From the NCBI RefSeq assembly GCF_039973015.1, contig NZ_JBDWLT010000002.1:62001-126000 (forward strand): 64,000 nucleotides of DNA. Direction: 5' to 3'. The notes below the pieces were generated by a model, which was not told the origin of the DNA, did no database searches, and saw nothing but the letters and a program-made list of their open reading frames with translations. Position numbers and translations under genes: made by a program. Origin of the DNA: Parvibaculum sp039973015 (GTDB lineage: Bacteria; Pseudomonadota; Alphaproteobacteria; Parvibaculales; Parvibaculaceae). Below, in pieces: positions 52,347 to 60,731 of this stretch (positions within the stretch are counted from its first letter, which is position 1; the number at the start of each line of letters is the position of its first letter).

Positions 52347-53849
52347 TCAGCAGATTTCGCGGATACCACCTCGCCCGCCAATCAAGTATGCACGCGATCT
52401 CTTATCGTCGTGCATCGACAATTTCCGCATCAGGGGATGTCCATAGCCTTCTTCAATGAAGCGCAAGGCGTGCGTCATGGTATCGACCAGATCATCGCTC
52501 GACCCATGTGGAAACCGCGAGACTTCATCTTCGAACATCGCAAGCCACGGGGCCGCGGTGGGTAGAAAAACCCGGCCCGCCTCGATCTTGGCGCTCTGCT
52601 GGGCGGCGCGCGTTACCTTGTCTCTTTCGGTGGGCATGGGCACAACCCAGTTGTACCCGCGGCGTCCCAGGTCTTCCAATACCGGAATACCCAAAGCCTT
52701 GTTTTCGATGATCGTGACTGGCTGAGGAACGGACTTGCAATAAAAGTCGTTCACCTCGATCACCTCCTCCATCAGATCGGTGTAGCTCAAATGCTCCCGG
52801 AAGGCTTTCACCAGGTAAATATTCTCGCCGACAACCGCCCATGCGGTGCACGCGGAGTAATCCGCTCCCTCGCCTGCGGACATCGCCATGTCCCAGGAGA
52901 TCACGACCTGCTCTACATTGCGTTTGTAGAGCTTGCCGGGCTCCCAGCGACCGAAATCCGCAAGCTTGAACAAGGCGCCGCCCGGGGCCTCGGGGTTCTG
53001 TTCATATTGCGCCTGATACTGGGCCTGCCCCATTTGCTTCTTGATGCGCGCGATTTCTTCCTCGCCAAACCGCTCCGGCATCAACAGCGTGCCTGCGGCG
53101 CGACGCCAACGCTTTCCTTGCCCGATCGGAATCTCTTCATCCCTTTGCGCCGTCATCGAGAGGTTCAAGTGTCGCCAACCTCCCTCGGCGATCAGCCGTC
53201 CCGGAAGGTCGTCCACATGAAGACGTTGTGAGACAATGATCATGGCGCCCTTTTTCGGGTTGTTAAGGCGGCTCGGGAGCACATTGGCGTATCGGTGGTG
53301 GAGGGCCAGGCGCTCCGCTTCTGACTGGACGGTGCCTGCGCTGATGGAATCGTCGACAACGAGCTTGTTTCCACCGATACCCGTGACGGGACCGCCGAGC
53401 GATCGGGCGAAACGAACGCCACGTCTTGTCGTTCGCAATTCTTCGAGGTTGGCACGTTTGGGATCGAGCCGCGTTTTGGGGAAGGCCTGCTTGTACCAGT
53501 CCGATTCCATGATGAGGCGCGATTGATGAGCGAGCGATTGTGAAAGCTCGGCCGAATAGCTCAAGCAAACGACGCTTTCGGAAGGATTGTTGCCAAGCTC
53601 CCAAGCGGGGTAGCAGACGCTGTAAATGAAAGATTTCAGAAATCGGGGCGGGGCGGTCGTCAGCAGAAAGCGCTCATGACCTGCGCTTACCTCCTCAAGC
53701 GCGTGGCACATGGCAAGGATAGGCGCGCCTAAGACAAGCTCTTCGCCGGCGTTCAAATACCGGAAGGCGCGCGCGACGAAGAGCGCAAGGCCCTCCCGCA
53801 CGGCCGCTGCTGCGAGAGATTCCGCCTTGTCGCGGTGGTTTGCGGACAT
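52347..53849 (-). CDS. Phage terminase large subunit
   Basis: The 500-residue protein has an ATPase half with a variant Walker A, LTTAPPRFLKSFIYSV (near residue 65), and Walker B NKLVVDDSIS (near 165). The nuclease half shows acidic residues in VVISWDMAMSAGEGADYSAC, TIIENKALGIPVLEDL and GSSDDLVDTMTHAL. It would cut and pump DNA into a capsid. ATG 53849 lies one base after the stop of the DUF5681 gene, so the two are coupled. No portal or capsid gene is nearby. Confidence 0.9.
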   Translation of the reverse strand: MSANHRDKAESLAAAAVREGLALFVARAFRYLNAGEELVLGAPILAMCHALEEVSAGHERFLLTTAPPRFLKSFIYSVCYPAWELGNNPSESVVCLSYSAELSQSLAHQSRLIMESDWYKQAFPKTRLDPKRANLEELRTTRRGVRFARSLGGPVTGIGGNKLVVDDSISAGTVQSEAERLALHHRYANVLPSRLNNPKKGAMIIVSQRLHVDDLPGRLIAEGGWRHLNLSMTAQRDEEIPIGQGKRWRRAAGTLLMPERFGEEEIARIKKQMGQAQYQAQYEQNPEAPGGALFKLADFGRWEPGKLYKRNVEQVVISWDMAMSAGEGADYSACTAWAVVGENIYLVKAFREHLSYTDLMEEVIEVNDFYCKSVPQPVTIIENKALGIPVLEDLGRRGYNWVVPMPTERDKVTRAAQQSAKIEAGRVFLPTAAPWLAMFEDEVSRFPHGSSDDLVDTMTHALRFIEEGYGHPLMRKLSMHDDKRSRAYLIGGRGGIREIC

Positions 53850-53850
53850 C

Positions 53851-54792
53851 TCAGGCACCACCCATTTCTTCAATCAAGGCCTGCAGCGCCTGGGCGTCTT
53901 TCAGAACCTGAAGATCGGCTGCGTCGGGTATTGAGGGGTCACTCGCCTCGGGTTCCGGCATATATTCCTTCAAAAGGTTCAGAACGACTTGTATCGCCCG
54001 GATATCGCCGAGGGTTGCCTTGTTGAAGGCGACGAGAAGCGTTGCTTCGGCGCGTGACAACCGGCTCCGTCTTCCATTTGCGTCCTGCGCGACGACGCTT
54101 CTTTCCGCAAGCTCACGTACGATCGTGGAAAGATGCTTTGTTCCCTTCCTCTTTCCCTTCGGGTTACCCGACTGCCCGGGCTTCCATCGATGGGCCTTGG
54201 GCGGCTTCCCGTAGCCCACCTCCTCTTCGGACACCGTCATTCTCGAGCGATCACCTGTCATCTGCCTCGAGTGCTCCGCCCCCGCGCTCGGCCTCTGCGG
54301 TGACCGCCGTGCTTCATCGTCTCTATCTCCCGTCACCCTGGCCGCAGGGCTCCTCTCCCGGACCATCCTCTTCTTCGCGGGCGCCTTCGTTGCCGAGGGG
54401 TTCTGGGTCACCGTTTTCGTCGCGCACAGCTTCCGCGTCATCGTTTTCGTGGTCGGAGCCTTTTTTACGGACGTGTTCTTAGTCCAGGTCTTCGTTGCTG
54501 ACGTCTTCTTGGCCACCGTCTTCGTCGCTGAAGACTTCCGCGCGGACATCTTCCGGGGCGAAGACTTCTGGGCGGACGTCTTCTGGGGCGACATCTTCTT
54601 CGCCGAAGTTTTCGTCGAGGGCGTTTTCGCGGGCGCCGCCTTATGGTGCGTCGCGGTCGCTGCTGCCTGCGGCTTGGACGCGCCGGTATCGGAAAGGGGC
54701 TTTTCGCCGGGCTTGGGAGTCTCTGCCGGCGACACCTTGCTCTCCTCCCCGAAGGTCTTCGTTTTCTTGCTGCTGCGGATGACAACCGACAT
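53851..54792 (-). CDS. DUF5681 protein with histone-H1-like repeat N-terminus (terminase small-subunit candidate)
   Basis: Residues about 50-140 are a lysine/serine/threonine/alanine-rich repeat of about five residues (KTSAx type, over a dozen variants). Residues about 195-220 carry the DUF5681 signature PPKAHRWKPGQSGNPKGKRK. A helical C-terminus follows (SRAEATLLVAFNKATLGDIR). DUF5681 proteins often precede terminase large subunits, so a small-subunit DNA-binding role is likely. The H1-like tail suggests non-specific DNA binding. Confidence 0.75.
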   Translation of the reverse strand: MSVVIRSSKKTKTFGEESKVSPAETPKPGEKPLSDTGASKPQAAATATHHKAAPAKTPSTKTSAKKMSPQKTSAQKSSPRKMSARKSSATKTVAKKTSATKTWTKNTSVKKAPTTKTMTRKLCATKTVTQNPSATKAPAKKRMVRERSPAARVTGDRDDEARRSPQRPSAGAEHSRQMTGDRSRMTVSEEEVGYGKPPKAHRWKPGQSGNPKGKRKGTKHLSTIVRELAERSVVAQDANGRRSRLSRAEATLLVAFNKATLGDIRAIQVVLNLLKEYMPEPEASDPSIPDAADLQVLKDAQALQALIEEMGGA

Positions 54793-54903
54793 TGACGTGC
54801 TCTCGTACTCGCTGTTGCGTTTCGAATGAGGTTTTGAGGTGAAGGTCTTCTTCGCGAGCCAGCATGTGACTGCCGGCGCGCGGCCAAGAGGACCTCGATG
54901 TGG

Positions 54904-56502
54904 CTAGATGAGGAATGTCTCCGCCTCTCCGGCCGGTATATCGCTTGCGGGCGTGTCCTCCGGCGTTGAAGAAGAGCGGTGCTCGGTGGTCCCGCCCGCT
55001 TCCTGCCTCCGCCCCGAGGGCTCTGCGGCCTGTGCGTCGTCCATATCCTCGTTGTCGACGACGAGCGCTTCCCTCCGCCGCTCTTCCCCCAGCTCGCGGA
55101 AACTCTTGCCGGAGCCCACATGGACCGCCTGCTGGCCCGTGCAAGCCTCGTAGCGCCGGACCGCGACGTCGACATAAAGAGGATCGAGTTCGATGCCGTA
55201 AGCGATGCGGCCGGTCTTGTCGGCCGCAATGATCGTCGTGCCCGAGCCCATGAAGGGATCGAGCACGAGCTCACCGCGCTTCGTCGTATCGAGAATAAGG
55301 TCGGCGATGAGCTCGACGCTTTTCGGGGTCGGATGATCGGCGAGGGCGGCACGGGCGGACGACCCGGGCGTGGTGGCGCCCGGATAGATCAGAACATTGG
55401 TCCGATCACGGCCATGCTTACCGAGCTTTACCCGGTCGAGATGCGGGGCGTCCCCATGCTTCAAGACAGCGATCAGCTCATGAGCGTTGCGATAGAGGCC
55501 GCCCATGCCGCCGCGCCCCTTGTACCAGACAAGAAGATTGAGAAGCGTCGTGCCCGCTTCGCGCGCAACACGAAGAAAGGTAAAAAGGCCGCGCCAGTCC
55601 ATCGGGTAAAAGCCAAGACCGCCTTCGACCAGGTGCTCCGGTGCTTCTTCGAGCACGTCAGCGAAAAGGGTGGCGATGGTTTCTTCATCCACCCCGCTTG
55701 AATTCCCGACAAACTCACGGTGCTTTACCGCTCCCTTGCCGCTGGCAAAGCCCTCGATCGCACAGCCATAGGGAAAATCGGCTACGATGAGACGTGCCTT
55801 GAGCCCGGCTTCCGCAAGTCCTGAATAGCTCTCAGCATCGCGCGCATCGCCGCAGACAAGGGTATGGACGCCCAGCGTAAATCGATCCCCGGGACGCGCG
55901 ACGGCGGCGCGAGGTTCGCGCTCGGGGGGCGACGTCTCCGCGGCCTCGCTCGTGTCCCCGCTGTCCAGAATGATATCGAGTTCCGCACCGTCGAAGCCCG
56001 GGATCTCGATTACGCCCTCATCGAGCACGATCTCCTCCAGCTCAAGGCGCAAATTCTCGAGGTCGTATTCCCCTTTTTCGCCCAGGCGATTGACAGCGAG
56101 CCGCAAACGCTTCAGCTCGCTCCGGTTCAAATGATCGATTTCGATACAGGGCACTTCCGCGTATTCGAGGCGTCGTGCGGCCTCGAGGCGAGTAACCCCG
56201 TCGATCACCTCACCTTCCGCCGTTGCGAGCAGAGGCACAATGTTGCCGAAGGCCGCAATCGACTGAGCGACCTCGGCGATGTGGTCCTCGTTCAAGCGGC
56301 GCACATTGACGGAAGGTGCGTAGAGCTCTCCGATCGGCCGCAACACGATCCCGAGTGACGGCTCGGCCCGGTTGCGGCGCGTCTGCCTCGCGGTCTCAAG
56401 GACCACGCCGCTTTCAAGACCGCGCTTCTTCTTGCGCGACTTCGCTGCAAGCTTTTTCTTCAATGCCTTCGGCGACTTCTTCGCCGGAAAATCCTTCGTC
56501 AT
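54904..56502 (-). CDS. ParB-like nuclease domain fused to a DNA N-methyltransferase
   Basis: Residues about 1-30 are lysine-rich. Residues about 55-150 are a ParB/Srx-type domain (PSVNVRRLNEDHIAEVAQSI, GEVIDGVTRLEAARRL). Residues about 205-460 are an N6-adenine/N4-cytosine methyltransferase of the beta class, with the catalytic motif VADFPYG (DFPY, where DPPY is usual) before the SAM motif LDPFMGSGTTIIAADKTGR. Such fusions are common in prophages and integrative elements next to terminases. The target sequence is unknown. Confidence 0.88.
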   Translation of the reverse strand: MTKDFPAKKSPKALKKKLAAKSRKKKRGLESGVVLETARQTRRNRAEPSLGIVLRPIGELYAPSVNVRRLNEDHIAEVAQSIAAFGNIVPLLATAEGEVIDGVTRLEAARRLEYAEVPCIEIDHLNRSELKRLRLAVNRLGEKGEYDLENLRLELEEIVLDEGVIEIPGFDGAELDIILDSGDTSEAAETSPPEREPRAAVARPGDRFTLGVHTLVCGDARDAESYSGLAEAGLKARLIVADFPYGCAIEGFASGKGAVKHREFVGNSSGVDEETIATLFADVLEEAPEHLVEGGLGFYPMDWRGLFTFLRVAREAGTTLLNLLVWYKGRGGMGGLYRNAHELIAVLKHGDAPHLDRVKLGKHGRDRTNVLIYPGATTPGSSARAALADHPTPKSVELIADLILDTTKRGELVLDPFMGSGTTIIAADKTGRIAYGIELDPLYVDVAVRRYEACTGQQAVHVGSGKSFRELGEERRREALVVDNEDMDDAQAAEPSGRRQEAGGTTEHRSSSTPEDTPASDIPAGEAETFLI

Positions 56503-57652
56503 CCCAATATACTCCTTCGTTCACACCTTTATTCGGGTGTTGCCTCGTGAACGACGGAGTTGGGTGGAGGAGTGAGCCGCCTCGGCATCGTTTGATCCGG
56601 AGGGGCTCCAACCACCCGCCTTGCGGCGTTCAGTCGGCAACACCCTCCGTGGAAAATTCGTTGCGCGGCTCTCTCGAAGGTGGCGTCGGTATCGCGCTTC
56701 GTCAATAATTTATTCGGGTACAGACGAAAATTTTTTTGGACAAGAGTTTTTTGAGATCGGTTATGTCATCGCGGCACTTCGCAATTTTCTTGCGGATGCT
56801 TTTTGAGTTGGAGAGTTAGAGCGATGATCTGTACAGCATTCTCGTTGGAGTCACTCTAGCGGCGCGCGATGCATCCCGAGGTTTTCGCGCATTGCACCAC
56901 TTCGTCACGGGGTGGACGCGTCAATTTCTCGGGCTTCGGATCTCCGGCTATTTGATCCCTTCATCCGATAAACGAGACGACTGGCGGCGGTGCTTTTGCC
57001 GCGCAACCGATTCGCGGGGTGCATTTTTCTGTTGGCTGTCGTTTTTTGAGATGTCGGGACCGAATGTTGGCCCTCAAAATATGCGGGCTGGTTGCTGGTC
57101 TTCCTTGCGCGCGTTCTTCTTGCGCGTTCTCATTGTGGGCGTCCTCTTCTCTGCGATCATGCCTTGCTTGTGCGGTCCTCGGCCCCATGTTCTGCGCCCG
57201 TCCCTCAGGCAGTCTTCTCAGGCACTCTCTTCAGGCACTCCTCTCAGGCATTTCCCTCAGCCACTTCCCTCAAACACTCTTCTTGGACATCTCTCTCAGA
57301 TCGCTTTCCTCAGATCGCTTTCCTCAGACAGCTTCTCTCAAGCGCTCCCCTGCTAACCATCTCTCTCGAACCTCCAACAGGGATGCCTTTCGCCCGGCCT
57401 TTTGGGGGCGGTTTTGCCGCGGTGGCTTGCCCGGAGGTTTCTTGCTTGTCCTCTCCCATGCCGAACGCCGCCAATCCGGAGCGGATTGCGTGCTTGTTGT
57501 CTCCAACCCGGATGCATCTCCGCTCAGGGTTAAAAGTTTTTAGGAACCAATCGGCGCAGTCTAAAGCGAGACAAGCCGCTCGCCGTCAAACGCCTTTCCT
57601 GAGCGCATGGCGGCGCTGCCGGCGGTTCAATTGCTAGGACTGGGAGATAACA
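56503..57652. other. Long region without a supported gene, containing a tandem-repeat block
   Basis: Open frames here are short, overlap each other and show no domain. The region holds an array of 13-14-base repeats at 57205-57350 and must contain the promoters of the ParB-methyltransferase gene (left) and the bactofilin gene (right). Confidence 0.5.
57205..57350. repeat. Degenerate tandem repeat, period 13-14 bases, about 11 units
   Basis: Units beginning TCAGGCACTCTCT-like recur at 57205, 57218, 57231, 57244, 57257, 57270, 57283 and 57296 (13-base spacing), then at 57310, 57324 and 57338 (14-base spacing). The pyrimidine-rich half is best conserved. A 13-base period is not a multiple of three, so the array is unlikely to encode a repetitive protein. 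Confidence 0.8.
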
Positions 57653-58246
57653 ATGTCGCTTAGTGAATCGAACGCCGCCCCCTCCTCGTCGGGGCAGGCA
57701 TCCAAACCGGAGGCGGGTCGATCCAAATCTGCTACGCCCGTGCGCCTAATTCGTGCCGGCAATGAAGACATCACCATCGGCGAGAACAGCGTGCTCGAAG
57801 GTTCTTTCGAGACGCAGGGCGTGATGTTTGTCGATGGCGCTGCGGTTAACGCGGACCTCAATGCCGCGCAACTCTCGATCGGAGCGACTGGTCGGGTTGA
57901 GGGACAGGCATCGGTCCTTCGTGCCGAAATCGCGGGGGCCTTCGAGGGCACACTCGAATGTTCGGGCGAGGTCATCCTCCGCTCCTCCAGCCGCATCGCT
58001 GGCGAGGTTCGTTGTGCAAAGCTCGTGACGCATCGAGGTGCCGTGATCGATGCACAGGTGCGCGTCGTCTCGGACGGCGAGGACGGGCCAGAAGAAAGAA
58101 CTCCACAAAGCGTTGCAATTGTTCAAACCGCACGCGGCTCTTCATTGCGGCCCTGGACACGGCGGCGCTTCAAACGCGTGGTGCCGGCAATAGGCGGAGC
58201 GGCGCTCTCGCTCTGCTTGGTCGGTATCGGAGCCCTCGTTTTCTGA
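57653..58246 (+). CDS. Bactofilin family protein
   Basis: The 197-residue protein has a disordered polar N-terminus (about 1-35), a bactofilin beta-helix core (GENSVLEGSFETQGVMFVDG, ATGRVEGQASVLRAEIAGAF, SSRIAGEVRCAKLVTHRGAV) and, unusually, a basic stretch followed by a hydrophobic C-terminal helix (RRRFKRVVPAIGG, then ALSLCLVGIGALVF). Bactofilins polymerise into cytoskeletal scaffolds; the C-terminal helix may anchor this one to the membrane. GGGAG precedes the ATG. Confidence 0.85.
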   Translation: MSLSESNAAPSSSGQASKPEAGRSKSATPVRLIRAGNEDITIGENSVLEGSFETQGVMFVDGAAVNADLNAAQLSIGATGRVEGQASVLRAEIAGAFEGTLECSGEVILRSSSRIAGEVRCAKLVTHRGAVIDAQVRVVSDGEDGPEERTPQSVAIVQTARGSSLRPWTRRRFKRVVPAIGGAALSLCLVGIGALVF

Positions 58247-59108
58247 AACCTCCGATGGGACAGGGTCAGCGAGGCGGGAGCGCGGTTTTGGGCGGTGGGC
58301 GCCGCTCGCGACGGCACTCGTTTTCTTTCGTCGGCGCTCTTTCCCGGTTCTGGCGCATCACGCAAGAAAATGAGCTCTCATTGCGACCGGAAATGACGGC
58401 GCCGTTTCCGCTTGTGTCAGCCTTCATGGCCGCTTTAGTGTCCGCTCCTTTCTCCTCTCTTGGGGCACATCCCGGGGCGGGAGAGGCGGCGAATAGGCGG
58501 TACGTCGCCTAAGGGATAGCGTTCGCCAGGCATTTCCCGGCACTAGGCAGCAAACGCACCAAGCGTTTGTTGCCCGTGCCGTCCTTCCAGGGAGGAAGGT
58601 CACGCCTTTCCGTTTTGGGCCTGCTTCAACAGGTAAGCTGCCTTGGCTTCCCGACCGGTCTTTTCGGCCCAATGTCATCTGCGATACGAAATGTATCAAA
58701 AATAACACCTACGCCCTTGGGGGGCCTCCTGGACGGCGGGTTGTCTCGCAGCGCGGGGCGGGGGCGTGATTAGTCCGCGAGCGCGAGAAATGCCGGTTGT
58801 AAGACCGGCTGCGCCTTTCCAAAGTGCGGGAAAGGTTCATTTGCCTCGCGAGAGTTCCCTCTTAGGCCCGCAAGAGTTTTTTCAAGCGGCTATAGAGGCG
58901 TTTTCCCCACATGTTCACTTAGTGAAACTTTTTCACTTTTGGGCTGACTTTCGGCGAGGTCTCGAAGGCTCCATTTTCCCTGCTTGCGAGACTGAGGTCG
59001 GGGGAGATTGGGCCCATGTCCCGCTGGAGACGCGGATCCTTGGGAGGGGTGGTTCGCGGGGCAGGCCAGACAAGGCCAACCCATATTGAATTGACGGGAG
59101 GTTTCCCC
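58247..59108. other. Region of about 860 bases without a supported gene
   Basis: Only short, unconvincing open frames are present. The clearest structure is the stem-loop at 58547-58573. The sequence is GC-rich with many pyrimidine stretches and may be decayed coding DNA or a regulatory region. Confidence 0.45.
58547..58573. repeat. Strong stem-loop in a gene-free region
   Basis: The arms GCAGCAAACGC (58547-58557) and GCGTTTGTTGC (58563-58573) pair over 11 positions with one G-T pair, around the loop ACCAA. There is no adjacent gene end that would make it an ordinary terminator. Confidence 0.5.
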
Positions 59109-59420
59109 GTGTTCACCTATTGGCTTGCTGTTGTGGTCGGAGACGACCCAAAGGCAATCGATCGGCGCATGGCTTTTGACGAGGCGCTTGAAGACGCGAG
59201 TGAGAGGGAGATTTTCGGGCTTTCCTTTTCCTTCCTTGTCTTCGAGAGCGCGGAGGCGATCGATCCGCTTTGTGCGGCGCTCGGCGATGCACTTGATCCC
59301 TCGCGAGATTCCTTCCTCTTGCACCTTGCAGGTCGCCATGAGGCGCGCGCATTCGGTCTCCCGGAGCAACATGAGCTTTTCGATCTCCTCGATTATCTAG
59401 CCCCAGGGCCCGCGCATTAG
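59109..59420 (+). CDS. Small acidic protein, unknown function
   Basis: The 103-residue protein begins FTYWLAVVVGDDPKAIDRRM and continues with FSFLVFESAEAIDPLCAALG and GLPEQHELFDLLDYLAPGPA. The GTG at 59109 is preceded by GGGAGG at a good distance, which decides the start over the longer frame at 59016. The composition looks coding. No family recognised. Confidence 0.55.
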   Translation: MFTYWLAVVVGDDPKAIDRRMAFDEALEDASEREIFGLSFSFLVFESAEAIDPLCAALGDALDPSRDSFLLHLAGRHEARAFGLPEQHELFDLLDYLAPGPAH

Positions 59421-59960
59421 TGCAGGCCGGAACGTCCGGCGCACGGCTCAGGGCACTTAAGCGGCCTCTAAACGCCGTTCGCCCCTATCCAGCTCCTTTC
59501 CCTTCTATAGGCGATGCGTTCCCTTCTACGCGGGAAAGGTTCGCTGCTCCCCATGCACATAATTCCCTGCAAGGCGTCTTAGGGAATTTCATCGGTAAGT
59601 CGCTCTATTTCCTCAGGTTTTCGCCCTCGTTTAAGCGCTTTTCGCGCCGGAATTCATGGAAATTCCCTGTATTCTCCCTGCATTTAGGGAATTCGGTGCC
59701 AAAAGCACGAAGGGGGATATTTCACCTCCTCTGACCTTGTGCCAAAAGCCATCGGCATTGGACAAAGGGGCCAGAAAGGGCCGCTTTACGGGCTCGTTTG
59801 AAGAAGCGGCTTAGGGCGCGCGCGCGGGCCCCGTGTTCCCTTCTCTGAGGGTTGCAAAGAGCCGAGCGGGGCGATGGCGGCTGCGCTAGACTTTCTTTTT
59901 CCTTGTCCCGCCCCAAGCTGTCCCGCCCCACGCTGGCCCAACCCAAGCTGGAGACCACCT
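59421..59960. other. Region with repeated AATTCCCT/AGGGAATT elements
   Basis: No gene is supported. It contains AATTCCCT at 59561-59568 and 59661-59668, and AGGGAATT at 59581-59588 and 59686-59693, giving two inverted pairs with 12- and 17-base centres, plus a GAATTC at 59650-59655. The next gene starts at 59961. Confidence 0.6.
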
Positions 59961-60728
59961 TTGAAAATCGCCGAGCGCTGGTTCGAGAAACAAGAGATCG
60001 GAGATGGTATCACCTGGCTCTACGAGCCTCATGTGCATCCCTTCATCCGTTGCAACATCTGGTTTGTGCGGGGGCGCGACCGTGATCTTCTGATCGACAC
60101 GGGCACAGGCGTTGCCTCGCTGAAGGATGCCATCGCGGGCATGACGGACAAGCCGCTGACTGCCATCGCGACCCACATCCATTACGACCATGTGGGCTCC
60201 CTGCACGAGTTCGAGACGCGGCTGATACATGAGATCGAGGCGCCGCTTCTTGAACACTATCGGGAGTTCGCCGCGCTGACCTCGGCGGGCTTCCCGGATG
60301 TGCTGCGGGAAAGTCTCGCTGGCTATGGTCTTGACGGCAATGATGCCGTTCTCGTCGATGCGCTACCGCATGAGGGCTATTCGCTCGCCGATTATCGGAT
60401 CACCTCGACGCATGCGACGGGGCATCTCGCGGAGGGCGATGTGGTCGATCTCGGCGACCGGCATTTCTCCGTCTTCCACCTGCCGGGGCATTCACCGGGT
60501 TCGATCGGCCTGTTCGAGAACGCCACGAAGACGCTTTTCTCCGGCGATGCGATCTATGACGGGCCGCTGCTGGACGAGTTGCCGGATTCGGACATCGCCA
60601 CCTATCTCCAGACCATCAAGCGCCTGCGCGGCCTCGATGTGCGGGTGGTTCATGGCGGTCACGATCCGAGCTTCGGTCGCGACCGCCTTGTCGAAATCTG
60701 CGACGACTATCTCGCCCGCCGGGGCTGA
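59961..60728 (+). CDS. MBL-fold metallohydrolase
   Basis: The 255-residue protein has the metal site THIHYDHVGS (HxHxDH) near residue 72, VFHLPGHSPGSIGLF, FSGDAIYDGP and VHGGHDPSFG, supplying the further His and Asp ligands of the metallo-beta-lactamase fold. The substrate is unknown; such stand-alone enzymes are often hydrolases of thioesters or lactones. The start is uncertain: the TTG at 59961 matches the domain boundary and follows GGAG. The frame is open to 59874 with low-complexity proline-rich sequence. Confidence 0.8.
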   Translation: MKIAERWFEKQEIGDGITWLYEPHVHPFIRCNIWFVRGRDRDLLIDTGTGVASLKDAIAGMTDKPLTAIATHIHYDHVGSLHEFETRLIHEIEAPLLEHYREFAALTSAGFPDVLRESLAGYGLDGNDAVLVDALPHEGYSLADYRITSTHATGHLAEGDVVDLGDRHFSVFHLPGHSPGSIGLFENATKTLFSGDAIYDGPLLDELPDSDIATYLQTIKRLRGLDVRVVHGGHDPSFGRDRLVEICDDYLARRG

Positions 60729-60731
60729 GCG

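Noticed and set aside
54465..55352. 295-codon minus-strand frame across the DUF5681 and ParB-methyltransferase genes
   Set aside because: It is extremely arginine/serine/proline-rich and lies in a shifted frame of two supported genes.
58760..58820. tRNA-like anticodon hairpin (GCCGGTTGTAAGACCGGC)
   Set aside because: It has no matching acceptor or T-arm sequence, so it is not a tRNA.
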